DNA from: Rhizopus sp. PT2906
Lineage: Eukaryota > Mucoromycota > Mucoromycetes > Mucorales > Rhizopodaceae
NCBI GenBank assembly: GCA_025529335.1
Contig: JAMYHX010000015.1
Location: 124,001 to 188,000 of the forward strand
Direction of reading: 5' to 3'
DNA: 64,000 bases
The translations under genes and the position numbers were made by a program. Below, piece by piece: positions 1 to 12,571 of this stretch (the first letter of the stretch is position 1; each line of letters opens with the position of its first letter). Below the pieces are notes generated by a model, which searched no databases, had not been told where the DNA came from, and saw nothing but the letters and a program-made list of their open reading frames with translations.

Positions 1-569
1 AACAAGACAAAATGACAGCCAAGAATCAACAAGGAATCAAATTAAGCGCGTATTTAAATCTTTTGGCCGATTTCACTCACAATATGACAGATGGCCTTGC
101 TATGGCAGCATCATTTTATGCCTCACCAGCTGTAGGTGCTACTACCGCTGTTGCCGTATTCTTTCATGAAATTCCTCATGAGGTAGGCGACTATGCTATT
201 CTTGTTCAATCAGGGTTTAGCAAGAAGAAGGCTATGATGGCACAGTTCACCACTGCTGTTGGCGCATTTTTGGGTACATTTATTGGCATTATGATTGAGG
301 AATCATCACTCTCGAGCGGTGTTCAAGAAAAGGCAAGCGCCATTACTTCTACTGGTTTATTAGGTACTGATCTTCGTGTTGGTGATTTGGTCATACCTTT
401 CGCTGCTGGTGGATTCTTGTATATTGCTACTGTTGGTGTCATACCCGAACTACTCGATGTTACCGGCAATCTGAAAAAGGATAGAAAGCAAGCATTCACA
501 GAATTCGCTGCAATGCTTGTTGGATTAGGTTTAATGTTTGTTATTGCTTGGAATGACATTGCAGCATAA
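1..569 (+). CDS. ZIP family zinc transporter, KE4/ZIP7-like (3' part)
   Basis: This is the C-terminal part of a ZIP (SLC39) divalent metal transporter; the 5' end lies outside the window because the frame stays open to the left edge. The visible 185 residues begin around an internal Met. They carry the helix with LLADFTHNMTDGLAMAASF, then the signature HEIPHEVGDYAILVQSG, whose His/Glu/Asp residues form the metal pathway of the LIV-1/KE4 (ZIP7, yeast Yke4, plant IAR1) group. Two or three further hydrophobic helices follow before the TAA stop. Members of this group release zinc from the ER or Golgi into the cytosol, so an endomembrane location is inferred. No intron is present in the visible part. 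Family assignment is secure; substrate and compartment are inferred from the family. Confidence 0.9.
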   Translation, partial: QDKMTAKNQQGIKLSAYLNLLADFTHNMTDGLAMAASFYASPAVGATTAVAVFFHEIPHEVGDYAILVQSGFSKKKAMMAQFTTAVGAFLGTFIGIMIEESSLSSGVQEKASAITSTGLLGTDLRVGDLVIPFAAGGFLYIATVGVIPELLDVTGNLKKDRKQAFTEFAAMLVGLGLMFVIAWNDIAA

Positions 570-922
570 TCTTGATATCATTATATTACATTTCCCCACT
601 TTCTCTCTTGTATTCCATAGAAAGATATTGTTACTTTGCAGAGTATATAAAATTGTTAAATTAGCGTTATATTGGGCTTGAAGCTTTCTGTATAATTATA
701 ATCAATATATTTTAGATCAACGAGGTATTATCCCGTGATGATCTATGCTTTTCTTCTGACCTAAAGAATACCGTATACTATTTATTTATTAAAAAAGAAA
801 AGTCTCTTATTGGTCAAAGTCGTGTTTGGTTTTTTCACGAAAAATAGTCGGTTTCTCTCGTGCACGCGCGTAGTGCACCCTTTTTTTCGCGCTTTGAACA
901 TTTGTCCCAATTTATTTTACAC
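570..922. other. Intergenic, ZIP transporter to RAD5
   Basis: About 350 bp of AT-rich sequence holding the 3' flank of the transporter gene and the promoter of RAD5. I see no further gene, only a pyrimidine-rich stretch shortly before the RAD5 start. Confidence 0.6.
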
Positions 923-3900
923 ATGTCAAAACGACCTAGAGACAACACTTTGATTGAATCCTTAAAGGCCATTTTGAATGCTTCAACTGAAATATGTGAA
1001 TCGCTACTAGATAGAACCAACAACAACATTGAAGAAGCTATAGATCTATATTTCTCTAATCCACCTTCTATTACTACGCAAACAAAAAAGAAAAAGAAAC
1101 CAAATAGATACTATCTTGGCGATCTCGTCATAAGCGGTAGAAATAATAACAAGGTCGAGTCTATCTTTTTAATAATCTTGTAGGTTGGTCGCTTTATGTG
1201 GGGAAGAGTCCAGTAAAAGAAGGAGATCGGATAGAGATTTCTAGAGATAAAAACATTACTGATACAACAAACAGAATTGTCCGATTTGCACATGAAGGAA
1301 GTCAACTAGGTAGATTACCAAGAGAGATTGCCAATTATGTATCTATACTGCTTGATCAGAACATTTGCCAGTTTGAAGGAACGGTTGTTTGGTGTCCAAA
1401 TGAGCTAAAGATTGGAGAAGATATCATCATTACAATAAAATGCTACATCATACCAACTGCTATGCGTATAAACACCTTTCTTCACAATTATATTCCAAAA
1501 GCGAATAAAAGCAGACAGCGTGACAGAGTTGAGGATGTAAGCACCTTACGAAAGACATCTTTAGTTCAGCTATTTAAGAACTTAGGCATGAGACCTGTGC
1601 GATCATCCATCAGAAGAATGTTGGGAGGAGACGACACTTGGGACATGATTCTTCAAAGCATCAGCACAAGAACAGAACCCGATTCACTCGAGCGTGACGA
1701 GTTACAAGAGCTTAATGAGGACGAAGAAGAAAACAAGGAGATATCGGATGATCAGCTCAACACGATATATGAGAGAGCACAAGTGTTTGATGCAGAGATT
1801 AGGCCTATGGAGCCCCCGGATACACTGACATTACAATTAAAAGAGTATCAGAAAAGAGCACTTGCATGGATGACAGCTAAAGAAAGTCTTCATTATGAAG
1901 ATGGTGACTTGGATATGCGTGCATTACATCCCTTATGGGAAGAATACAGCTTTCCAGACACGACAAGCGAACATCAATTCTTTTATTTTAACCCATACAC
2001 AGGTAAATATGAGGATTTATGCCCTATTGGCTTTATGCTTAATGTTGCAAGTTCATAGGTGAACTAAGCTTAGAATTTCCAGAAGCAAACACACAAGAAA
2101 GAGGTGGTATTTTAGCAGACGGTAAGAATGATTCTTTTAGCGTTTTATGGGAGTATCTGAAATAGAAGTACATAGAAATGGGACTTGGTAAAACAATAGA
2201 AGTGTTAAGTTTGATCCACAGTGACAAGTCCCGATATGACTATAGTAGAATACAGCTTGAAAATCAATCCAAAAAGTCACCTACTACACTGATTGTATGT
2301 CCCATGTCTTTACTAGCCCAATGGCGTGATGAAATTATTAGAGCTTCCAAACCAAATTCAATTCGACTTGAAGTATTTTATGGAGATGATCGCTCATCAT
2401 TATCCTTAAACACTTTATGCCAATGGAATGGAGCTGCTCCTGATGTATTGATTACGACCTATGGTGTCTTAGTAGGAGAATGGTCACGGGCGCAACAAGA
2501 CGCATCAGCGACAACTCTCTACAATATTGAATTTTGGCGAGTAGTTCTAGATGAAGCACACCAAATAAAGAATCCATCAACCAAAACATCAAATGCTTGT
2601 AAAGATATCTTTGCGACCAGAAGATGGGCAGTAACAGGTACACCCATCCAGAACAAGCTCGATGATTTATACGCGCTCGTTCGATTTTTAAAACACGAGC
2701 CCTGGGCTAACCACGCATTCTGGAAAACATTCATTACTTTGCCATTTGAAAAGAAGGATCCGCGTGCTCTGGCTGCTGTTCAAACTGTGTTGGAACCAAT
2801 TGTATTACGACGAACAAAGAATATGAGAGATTCTCGAGGTCAGCCTATGGTACCTTTGCCATCAAAGACGATCCGAATCGAATATCTTTCATTTTCTCCA
2901 GAGGAGCAAGATATTTATGATGCAATATACAACGACTCCAAAATTAAGTTTTCTTACTTTTGTGAAGCAGGAAAACTTGGTAAAAATTATGCTTCTATAT
3001 TTCAACTCTTGACAAGACTGCGGCAAATCTGTTGTCACCCATACCTTGTGCTTCAAAACAACCAAGGAAAAACGACAGAAGTGAAAGCAGAAGGCGGCAA
3101 AAGTGTATTGTTGGAAGATTTAGTTACAAAACACGCAACAACTTCACAAGTATCTTCATCATCTGCAGAAAGTAGCAACAATTATCGTTTAAGCGTTTTA
3201 CAAAATTTATTAGAAATGCAGCGGAAAGGGTCGTCTATCACCGAAAAGACAGGTACCATAGCCGAAGAAGGAACTTTGCCAGCTGTTCCAGAAGAATGTC
3301 CCATCTGTTTTGAGTCAATGGATTCCATGATTGCGATGCCTTGTATGCACATGGCTTGTAGACCTTGTGTGATGGATTATTTTCAGGTATATATAGGTAT
3401 TTATAAAGTGAAGTATACCATCTCACTGATTTTTGTATGTTTAGAAAAAGGAGGACCAAGGCCAGCCTGGTGATTGTCCAATATGTCGAACTGGGCCCAT
3501 TTTACAGAACCAACTTTTAGAAATTGCTCAACAACAGCCTGGGGAGGATGACAAGAGTCCCAAAATAAACGTACGAAAGGCGGTTGGAGGATTCAAGCCG
3601 TCGACAAAAATAAATGCACTTATGAAGCTACTACGCCAGTATGATAAGGAGGGGCTCAAAACTGTCGTGTTTTCTCAGTTTACTAGCTTCTTGGATATTA
3701 TCGGAGAAGCTCTTGATTATGAAAGCATTCACTTTACTCGACTAGATGGTTCACATAGTCAACCACAACGAGAAAAGGTTCTCTCCACATTTGCAACATC
3801 AGGAAAGAAAGGTGCTAATGTGTTACTTATCAGTCTCAGAGCTGGAGGTGTTGGACTGAACTTGACCTGTGCAAGCCGTGTTATCATGATGGTAAAGAAA

Positions 3901-4174
3901 AACCTTATTATATATGGAATGCTAACTAGACAAATACTAGGATCCCTGGTGGAATTTCGCAATAGAGTCACAGGCTATCGATCGCGTTCATCGTCTTGGT
4001 CAACAGAAAGAAGTGATAGTGACCAGGTTTATCGTTAAAGGCACAGTCGAAGAGCGCATACTCGAGATTCAAGACTCAAAGCATACCCTTGTAAATGATT
4101 TGTATATGTCTCGTGATGAAACCAAAAACCGTAAATTAGACGAGCTAAAACTGCTTTTCAGCAAAAAAGTATAA
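923..4174 (+). CDS. RAD5: RAD5-type SNF2 helicase / RING E3 ubiquitin ligase
   Basis: Error-free post-replication repair protein: in the family it polyubiquitinates PCNA and remodels stalled forks in the nucleus. Six exons (923-1136, 1184-2002, 2059-2121, 2176-3386, 3445-3891, 3941-4174) join in frame to give 995 residues. The N terminus has a short UBA-like segment, then a HIRAN domain rebuilt across intron 1 (ISGWSLYVGK). The helicase core shows Walker A DEMGLGKTIE rebuilt across intron 3, the DEAH-type box LDEAHQIKN, a RING finger starting EECPICFESM and finished across intron 4 by CPICR, and the C-terminal lobe with RAGGVGLNLT and DRVHRLGQ. The RING embedded between helicase lobes is the Rad5/HLTF arrangement. 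Every intron restores a conserved family block, so the model is strong. It converges on SAM50, with 47 bp between the stop codons. Confidence 0.95.
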
Positions 4175-4221
4175 GCTTATTGTCTTTCATCCTTGTTTAA
4201 TATGTTTATGTATATTTTTTT

Positions 4222-5980
4222 TTATAAAAAGTTTAAACCAATGCCAAACTGCAATCCTCTTCTTAGTTGATCCCCTTTTGCAGCTGTCAAAGGAATACAG
4301 TAGTTCAATTCGATTCTTGCAATGCTGTGACGATAGATTAAACCGAGACCGACAGAGGTACTTGGTGATCTACTCAGTGCTTCTGCTGTTGATTGCAAAG
4401 ATGATGCTCTTTTGTTCCATGGGATATTGGTTCCAGCATTGACAAATGCATGAGCCCTAAGTGGCTTACTTTCTAGAGTTGGTAGAGGAGCTATGGCACT
4501 GAGGCCTACAGCCCAGTACATGTTGCCACCAAGAGCATCATGTCCATCTCTAGGTCCAATTCCAGCAATTCTGAATCCTCGAACTGATAACGGTCCACCC
4601 AGAACAAATCGATCTGATACGGTAGATGCCTTGGGGTAATCACCAAGTTCGGCAAGGAATCCAGCTCGAGCGGTGGCACTAATGACCAACCCAGGATGCA
4701 CGCCCTCAAGTTCGCCTTCTTTGTTTGTTAACGGTTGATTGCCTCCTATCTGATGACAGACCTGCGTCTCAAGCTCAGATTTAAAGAAATGTGCGTTACC
4801 GATGCCTAATGCACCAGAAAACTCGTTGGCGAGACGGATATAGTGACCATTGGAAGGTAAGAGCATATCATCACGACGATCTCGTACAAATACGTGGTTG
4901 ATGGATGACTTGAGTGAATGTCCTGCTTCTTTACGAATACTAAATACAGAAAGATGTTAAATCGTTTCTTACTTTTTCTTTTTCTTACCTTAATGATGCA
5001 CCGGGCGCCATACGATCAATAGAACGCCAAGTTAGATCATAACTAAGTTCATGATAGCCAAATCTAGAAAGCGTCTAAATAGATATGAATACTTTTGTTA
5101 AAATGCGTTATCATCCTATACACTTGCCTTATAACGTAAACCTGCACCTCTTGCCAATTCTTCATAAGATGATACAAGTGTATTGTTATAAAGTACTCTA
5201 TGAGCATTGATATCGAGTCTTGAATCAGGAGATGCCCCAATTGGTTTACCAAGTGTAAACTAAGATGGATTGATTAGTTGTTTTTGTCATTGTGCTTGTT
5301 TTCTTCTTTTTACTTGAAAAGCAGAACTAGTTCTTGTACCAAACGAAGCAACAGTTTCTAATAATTCTGCGCCTCCAAATACATTACGTATCGTGATTGA
5401 TCCGTTCTATTATATAAAGATTAATTCGCGTCAAATCATTTCTTTCATATCTAGTTACCATGTTTCCTTCATTGTTTCCAATTTCAGTTCCAGTCTTTAT
5501 GAACACTCGACTCTTTTCTTTAACCTTGTATACAATATTAACTGAATCTGGGACAGCTAATGGATCATTATCTGAGGCATTTTCTAACAAGACCTGAACA
5601 TGATCGAATATATCTAGCTGTGATAACTGTTGTGCCGTGTCTTGAGAAGAGTTGATCACTTCCGCTACTGTCTTTGCTTCAAGTAATTTCTTTGTTGCGC
5701 TTGAGAGAAAGGCTGGGCGAGTGACTTTGGCGCCGAGAATGGTAACAGCATTCACATGAGCTTTTGATCCTGCTGATTGTGCCAACTATAAATATATAAA
5801 AGATGTCAAAAAAGGGATCTCTTTTTTTTGCTCTTTTTTTTTACCAGTGAAAACAAGTAGTTTTGGAATTCACCTTGGCGACTCTCTTGTTCCAAGTTAG
5901 TAGCCTACATTGAGAGAGGTGTGGTTAAGAAGCTTGTACCCAATTTCGAAACTTTGTTACTGCTTTACATTTGATTCCAT
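4222..5980 (-). CDS. SAM50: SAM50/Tob55 mitochondrial outer-membrane beta-barrel assembly protein
   Basis: Core subunit of the SAM complex, which inserts beta-barrel proteins into the mitochondrial outer membrane (BamA/Omp85 family). Seven exons give 475 residues: 5969-5980, 5845-5904, 5459-5785, 5314-5406, 5128-5259, 4989-5074 and 4222-4939. The N-terminal third is the POTRA region (VTRPAFLSSATKKLLEAKT); the rest is the barrel, with the hallmark FVLGGPLSVRGF loop late in the sequence (the conserved RGF motif of Omp85 proteins) and a C terminus ending GIGLNFL. The first coding exon is only 12 nt; the ATG was chosen because it is the only one that splices in frame to the conserved exon. The intron at 5075-5127 has a GC donor (reported separately). 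Length matches fungal SAM50. Confidence 0.93.
5075..5127 (-). other. GC-AG intron of SAM50
   Basis: On the minus strand the exon ends TTACGTTATAAG and the intron starts GCAAGT, ending TTTAG before ACGCTTTC. Skipping it rebuilds LRYKTLSRFGYHEL in frame. AG|GCAAGT is the usual consensus for the minor GC-AG donor class spliced by the major spliceosome. Confidence 0.85.
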
Positions 5981-6234
5981 GTTGAAATGCTTTTTTTTTA
6001 TTTTTATTTTTTGTCCTTTTAAAGGCAAGGGAAGTTGTCAACTGAGATCGAAAAAGAAGGACCACATTATTTGCTTCCGCTTTAAAAAAGCATTATGTTG
6101 TCATATCATAGATCATTAATGGTATGTAACAAATTAAACATGATTTATCTAGAAAATCACAGCTATGTACACTGTTAGAAACTAAGATCATAAAGAAAGA
6201 AAGCTCAGTCAGTAGTGTTTATTAAGTTAGATAA

Positions 6235-8264
6235 CTAGATTTTCATCTGCCCACAACTTGAAGGTACGATCAAATCCAGTTGAGGCAATGAATCGATTAT
6301 CTATCAAAAGTGGATCAGCATATATACATACATGCATCTTCTTTTCATTTTCTTTTACCTTGTGCAATATCCACACCCATCACCTTTCCATCATGACCAT
6401 CTAAGCTCTTTATTAATCTAAAGTCATCTCCTGACCAAATCTTCACACATCCATCATATCCAGAGGTTGCAAGATATAAGCCGGCAATATTATTAGGATC
6501 AGATGGACTATTGTTGTTAGTGCCAGGAACACCTCTGCTATATTTAACATCGGATACGAGCGATTGATGAGCAGAGATGGTGTATAAGTTTCGTAATGTT
6601 CGGATATCCCAGATCTTTACAGAGTTATCAGCACTGGCTGTGGCCAAGTGGTATCTATGTGATTCATATCATTTAGACATTGTAAACGTGACAAGGCCAT
6701 TACTTACCCGTTAGGTGACCAATCTAATCCTACGATATCTTTAATGTGTCCTTCAAGAGTCATGGAAGATCTGCCCGTTCTTGTATCCCATACCCTTCCA
6801 ATAGCATCCAGTCCACTATAGAACATTAGATCTGCTCTTTGAATTAACACGCTATTAGCTTACCCTGTCGCTACTAAGCTTCCATCACATTGAAATCCAA
6901 TTGCATATACCTCTCGAGAGTGTCCTTCTTGTAATAAAAGTTCTTGTGTTGTTTCTACGTCCCAAAGACGCCATGATCCATCAAAACTTGCGCTACCCAA
7001 GTACTTGCCAGAAGGATGAAATGCAATACGAGCGACTCGTCTAACGTGGCCAGATAAAGTAGCAATGGGTGTTTCTCTAATAATGATGTAAGGTTACGGA
7101 TCAGCAAGGCAAATAATAATAACACTCACTTTTCCAAGCTCCATAGTCTAATCAAACCATCAGCAGCGCCAGTGGCTAAGTTAAGTACGCTTTTTTCTAA
7201 ACTAATTGTAGACTCTGGATGAAATGCAACACCACCTACTTTATCATTATGACCTTTTAACGTCAATATTGGCTCACATTCAGGTACACTCCATACTTTG
7301 CAAAGTCCGGACCATGCGCCTGTTACGAGTAGCTTTGAGTTGGGACTAAAGGCACATTGAGCGACGGGTCGATCGTCTGCAATTTGAGAAGACCAGTTTG
7401 CATAAGACTATGATAAATTTATAAGAGAATGATTACATTCGATCATTTCTTTTATACCCTGAGTTTTTGGTGAAGCTCTTTTCTACTAGCCTTTAATAAA
7501 GCAAGCGGGATTGTTTCTTCTATTTTTTGTCGTTGATTACGCGCTTTTGCTCTATATAAGGCTATGTCAGTATGAATCTATGTGTCTAGTTTATTTCCCA
7601 GAATACCTTGGTAGAGAATATTTCGTCATAAACTTTCTTGCCTCAAGAAGTTCTAATGATCCAGGGGTGAAGAATTCTTCTTCATTCTATCCTCCAATAC
7701 GTCAAGATCAACTGTCACATGTACACACATGTGTACTTTTTTTTTACCTCTTCTTCACTCTCTTCTTCTTCGTCACTTTCAATAGGCCTGCCTTCTAGCT
7801 TCGACAACAGGTATCTCAAACGATCACGACGATCTCCTGGCTAAACAGCGAGTTAATACCTTTCCAACTTATTCGATCCGCCGTACCCCTTCACCAAATA
7901 AACATTGTGGTTCGCCTAATTCTCGAAGCTTTTGTCGAACTTTGCCATCATCAGTTGGCACAGCAAGCGTGAATGCTCTTTTTCTTCTCTCGAATTCTTC
8001 AAGTACTCTTTTATCTGCTTCACTCGATCTTATTGAATATGCAGGTTCTGCACTTTCCGCTATATATAAAGCCGCGTGTTAGATTGATGCTGACATTTTA
8101 AAGATTATATAAAAACCTAATGTGTCCAAATCGATTCCTCCACCAGACGTTGCTGTATTTTCCTCAACACGTGGTCGTTTAAGTGATTCTTGACCTTCAA
8201 GAGATCCAAAATAAATACGACCTTTTCCTGTTGATGTTGAGGCCGGAGACTGTTCGTTGCTCAT
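6235..8264 (-). CDS. PRP4: PRP4/PRPF4-like U4/U6 snRNP WD40 splicing factor
   Basis: U4/U6 di-snRNP component that binds the Prp3 subunit during tri-snRNP assembly. The N terminus (from ATG at 8264) contains GRIYFGSLEGQESLKR, followed after an intron by the SFM/PRP4 domain, readable on the minus strand as AEPAYSIRSSEADKRVLEEF and then TLAVPTDDGKVRQKLRELGE. The remainder is a chain of WD40 repeats, for example the blade with LDGHDGKVMGVDIAQ, and the last exon ends STGFDRTFKLWADENL. At least seven short introns interrupt it. The open frame extends upstream to 8381, but the 8264 ATG fits the usual start just before the YFGSLE block, so I prefer it. Some inner exon borders were not individually resolved. 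Confidence 0.9.
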
Positions 8265-8707
8265 GTTTGTGTGGTTACTTCGTGATCCTAAAGAGAAAAG
8301 AAAAGGTGCCAGAAATCTGGAACTGGAAAACGGCATTTGTGACTGTCTTGGTCTGTGTACAGCTGTAAGCACTCTATTCAATATTGTTCTATCTTTAGCA
8401 TCATGGTTGAGACCACCGGTGGCTGTTGTATTCAGCTTTGTTATTGTAAAAAGGCAATTAAGTCGATGACTTGCGAATTAGATTCTTTAAAAAGAAAAGC
8501 TGAATGTTGTTAAATAAGACGCGTGTTTGTTTTATAGCGAGAGAGATTCTGACTTCTATTGATATTATTGTCGTCACTGATATTATTTATGCTTATGTTA
8601 TTGTTATTATACTAGTAGTTACTATAGTCATTATTATTGTTATTATAAGTTATTCTTATCAAAAGCAATAGAGGAATGTAAAGCAGAATGTATACTCTAC
8701 TGTAATA
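8265..8707. other. Intergenic, ATT-rich
   Basis: Promoter side of PRP4 plus a low-complexity tract around 8560-8660 built of ATT/ATG-like triplets. No gene recognised. Confidence 0.55.
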
Positions 8708-9666
8708 TTATACTCGAGTTATTATAATGATTATCTCATCAAGCACGTCAGTGGCTATCACTTCGAACTTTTTGTACGTAAAACGTAACTCATACCATGA
8801 CCCTCCACGTTCGTTTGCGAGTTTTTCCATTTTTACGGTGAATTCATGAGGGCATTCATCTAGCTTAGAAGTAGTTGCAACATCGTCGACGTCTTTGTCT
8901 TTATAATAGGCTTCAATCTGCGTAATAAAGATCCAGTCATTATTTTAATTTATAACCACAGCATGTATAAGCAAATCTTTCAGTGTATGATAGGGATGTC
9001 AACAGATCCGTTGACAAGAGGTTCCCAATCAACCACAGCTTTAAAATCGGATGAATCGAGTTCTGGAAATTTTTCAAATAGTATTGTAGACAAGAAACTT
9101 GACGGAAATTTTATAGCATATTCGATTCTACTTCTGTATAAGGCAAGTGCAGCAATGTATTGTTCAATAGAACTGACCATTCGAAGTCTTTTAGTGTATT
9201 CATGACTATTTGACTCATCAGCAAACCATTTTTTGCCTCTATTTCCAGTGCAAAGTGAGTTACGTACACAGAGATTCCTCTGTGGAAAAAATTAAGAGTT
9301 ACTTTGATAAGTTCTGGCTGGTCTTCAGTGACATAGATAGTTTTTAAAGTATCTGAAAGATGGTTGACGACGGAAATCGCAAACTGAAGGTCATTTGAAA
9401 AGGATATGCACGAAATATCAATCGTTTTTAGATTGACTAACTTTTCATGAAACTGTAAATCAATTCTTCCTTTGATTATAGACATATTTGTGATGATTTT
9501 GTATAGGAAATCATTTTTGTGTAAAATTGAAATCGACCTGAAGTAAGTCCGGCATAAGATGGTTGTAGAAAAACGTATATAGTACTTTGTTTGCTGTCGC
9601 CAATGTAGATAACATGGTGTTGTTGACAAATGAATTAGAATCATAGTCAACCACAAGTAAATTCAT
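8708..9666 (-). pseudogene. Decayed orphan gene, possibly F-box/LRR-like
   Basis: Three minus-strand reading frames follow each other without overlap in content. The first starts MNLLVVDYDSNSFVNN and stops after VDFNFTQK. The second continues with NDFLYKIITNMSIIKGRI and LVNLKTIDISCISFSND. The third begins near 9180 with SIEQYIAALALYRSRIEY and runs to VVDWEPLVNGSVDIPI; a last block with KMEKLANERGGSWYELR ends at 8710. The first break sits in an A5 run, where removing one A would fuse the frames. The second, near 9180, is another frame change with no splice signal that I can see; the last may be an intron. The leucine-rich style resembles the large fungal F-box/LRR-like families, but no F-box is visible, so the family name is a guess. 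Sequencing error instead of decay is possible. Confidence 0.55.
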
Positions 9667-10388
9667 CAAGCATGTAGATACAGTTTATGTAATAGACTTT
9701 CAAATCATTGACTATAAATCTCCTTATTCTAAATGCTTTTTTAATGGAAATTTTATATTTTCGAATAAAAGAGTCTTAGAAGTATTGATCTGCCTTTTTA
9801 ATAATATAAAGCATTAATTAAGTGTGTGAAGTACACTTTTAATAAAACGGGTAAATTTTGCAAGCTACAAGTGCTCTAACTGAAGCATACAACTTTTTTA
9901 TTCCAAATAGACAACTCGATGGCAAAGGCTGTCATAACCACTCTGACATTTATAATTAATTTTACTTCTTCGTAACCCTATAAAATTATATGGTAATAGA
10001 CTGTGATGCATAGTACAGTTAGAATATTGAAAGCGTTGTTAATAGCTTAAAGATACTCTAGTTGGCAATATCGAAAAAACCTTAGCCTAATGCAGCTTTA
10101 AAAATATGCCTTTTCCCCGAAGAAGGAGGGTGACGAAAATTGGAGCAAAAGCTCATTTTGACAGTGACCTTCAATCTCAAAGATGTATTTCTTTTTATCA
10201 GCGATCAGGAAAGTGACGTTTAATGGTTCTCTTAAAAAGAGGCACATCAAAAGCATACCGTATGACTCTCAATCACACAATGTTATCCATGATTTATATA
10301 AAGTACTTGTAAAAGATGCAAGCTGTTCTTAAGTCAAAGCTGTCGAAGACAGAATGAAAGAATTTAAGGTGTTTTTATTTGTGGTCTT
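9667..10388. other. Intergenic, no gene seen
   Basis: About 720 bp of AT-rich sequence between the decayed gene and the end of SMP3. I find no supported coding region, RNA gene or repeat. Confidence 0.55.
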
Positions 10389-12571
10389 TTATGATGTATC
10401 ATCTTTGTCTGACAACATAAGGAAAACGTTTAGATTCATCTGTGTCTCCGCAGAATTCGTTTCTTGCGCTCTACTGATCATCTTGTCCATATCATCAAAG
10501 CCAACATGGGGACTAAATGTCGCTAGTAACATGTATCTATGATGAGGTATAATGGGTAAGGTGATAAAGCTTGGTGTAATGAATAAGGTCCTAAGCAGAT
10601 GGTTAGCTATCAATTTACACCTGATGTTCACACACATATACCTCTCATATGCATTTTTCGTACTCGTTTTAGCAAAATCGATTGCACCCATTTTACGTCT
10701 TCGTAGAATTACACCGGAACTCTGTTCGAGTTCTTTTACCAGGTCATCATGGCGACTAGAGAAATCTAATACACGAATATGATGGTTTCCTTCGACTACA
10801 TGTAAGCTAATGTTAATATAAAACATATGCAGTATTTCGCTATTTAATCACCTAGCGGTGCAGCTAATAAATGCTGTGGTGGCATATATGTCTTGTAAAA
10901 CACCAGTTTTGTAGTAATATTATAGTAATTAGCTACATCTATAAACTTTGAATTAGAGTGACACATCTTGATGTATTATCAGAGCTATTACCAGTAGATC
11001 CATCCATGCTACAGGACAGTCCACCATTTGTGAGTACATAGCAGTTATGTATGCCTTTTGTTTGATAATGAAGAAAACGCATTGCAGGAACAATTCCACC
11101 CTGATGGATGACACCAAACACATAGGTTGTTATAATGTTGAATAAGAACCAGCTTAACCAGAATGAAAGGGCTAGATTGGGTCGTCTCCAAGTATAGATC
11201 AGCACTAAAGGCACAAGTAATGGACATAGAAATCTAGCTTCTTGATGGGGTATGATCGAAAGTCCTACTAAGCTAGTGAAAACAATGCCCATAAGAATAT
11301 ATAGAAAGTGCTTGCTTGTGTCTGCAGTCGTCTTTTTAAGGACAGATGGTATCTCCAGAAGGCCCTGGATAGCTAAAGGTCCAAAGAGCAAAGGGAGATT
11401 GATAGCAAGATGAGTATATCTCGGGTGAATACCATGCAGTTGAAGGTTGTCAGCATTCATGTTATATAGTAAATTATTAACAGGCGTGATAACGAGGCTT
11501 CCCTCTGCCTTAAAGCTTGCAAGGACGATTGGATTCAACAGTGTTGATATGAACTGGTTTACATCTCTAAACGGCTTGCCATTTGAGGTTAAGAACAACG
11601 TGCCATAGTATACCGAGTCAGCCGTAATACAAAAGACTGTTAAACTGAAGAAGCCCAAAGCCAATGAAACTAAATGATGAATATTGCGACTATAAAATCG
11701 TCAAGTTCCTCTTCTGCTAAACTTTATATGAATAATATAATACCTTTTATATGCATGAACTATAAATGCAATGCCAATAGGAAGAGCGAATAACGGAAAA
11801 GTGATTCGAGTAAAGACTCCAAGACTAAATAAGGCGCCTAAAGCAAAGGATAGTTTGCTGGATGAGGACTTTGTATAGTCAACAACTGTAGACAAACACA
11901 GACATAACAAGACACTTTCAAACGAGTTTGAAAATGTGTGAGTGTAATAAGCCAAGGTGACTTGACTTGTTGCCACCAACAGCATCGGAATCAATGGCTT
12001 GGATGCCCCTGTTTGCTTACACAGTCTATAGACGCATAAATCTTTTTATGTAAACCGTTAATTCTCTCTTTTTTTTTTTTTTTTTCTTTTTTTTTCTTTC
12101 GCTTACCAATGAAGAGAGACCATACGAATGCCCCAAGACGTTCGGTTATATACAGCTGGGTAGCAGAGGGCACTTTTTTCTTTAGTTTAGTTTACTGTTT
12201 TCCCTCTTTATGGGTTTAATATATTCTTACATTGTCCTTCAGGCAAGATGTTCTTTAGGATCCAAAAGGGAATTCCAGTAGTAAGAAAGCTACACTATGT
12301 TAGTGGTTCAATCTAAATTATACAAGCAATGTCTTTACGGAGCAACTATAGAACGAGCAGCATTCTGTGGCTGATATTCCCAAGGCGTGAAAGCCTGAAT
12401 TCCAAATATGAGTGAGGACGTAATTTCGGGATTCTGAAAGAATTCATCAGGATGTATATAACCAGAAAGGCTCGCAATGAACCAACGCAGCCATACTAAG
12501 CCTGACGCTAACACAACAGTGGATTTCTTTATCATATTTGACGCAGGAAATAGTAATGAAAAAAGAAGCAA
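10389..12571 (-). CDS. SMP3: GPI mannosyltransferase 4 (SMP3/PIG-Z-like)
   Basis: ER membrane mannosyltransferase of the GT22 family that adds the fourth mannose to the GPI core. The N terminus has a signal-anchor helix and the GT22 signature HPDEFFQNPEI, followed by AFTPWEYQPQNAARSIVAPF across intron 1. Later exons carry LGAFVWSLFIG, an exon with LLVATSQVTLAYYTHTFSNS, the long multi-helix exon with HPRYTHLAINLPLLFGP, and a lumenal tail with TYMPPQHLLAAPL. The last exon ends MNLNVFLMLSDKDDTS. About seven introns are needed; each removes an in-frame stop or frame jump (for example near 10955-11010). The start may be 12571 or the Met at 12535. The exon-by-exon join agrees with family order throughout, so the assignment is firm though exact borders are hand-made. 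Confidence 0.88.

Noticed and set aside
10939..11010. Premature stop in SMP3
   Set aside because: A 53-nt GTAATA...TATAG intron removes it and restores family sequence downstream.
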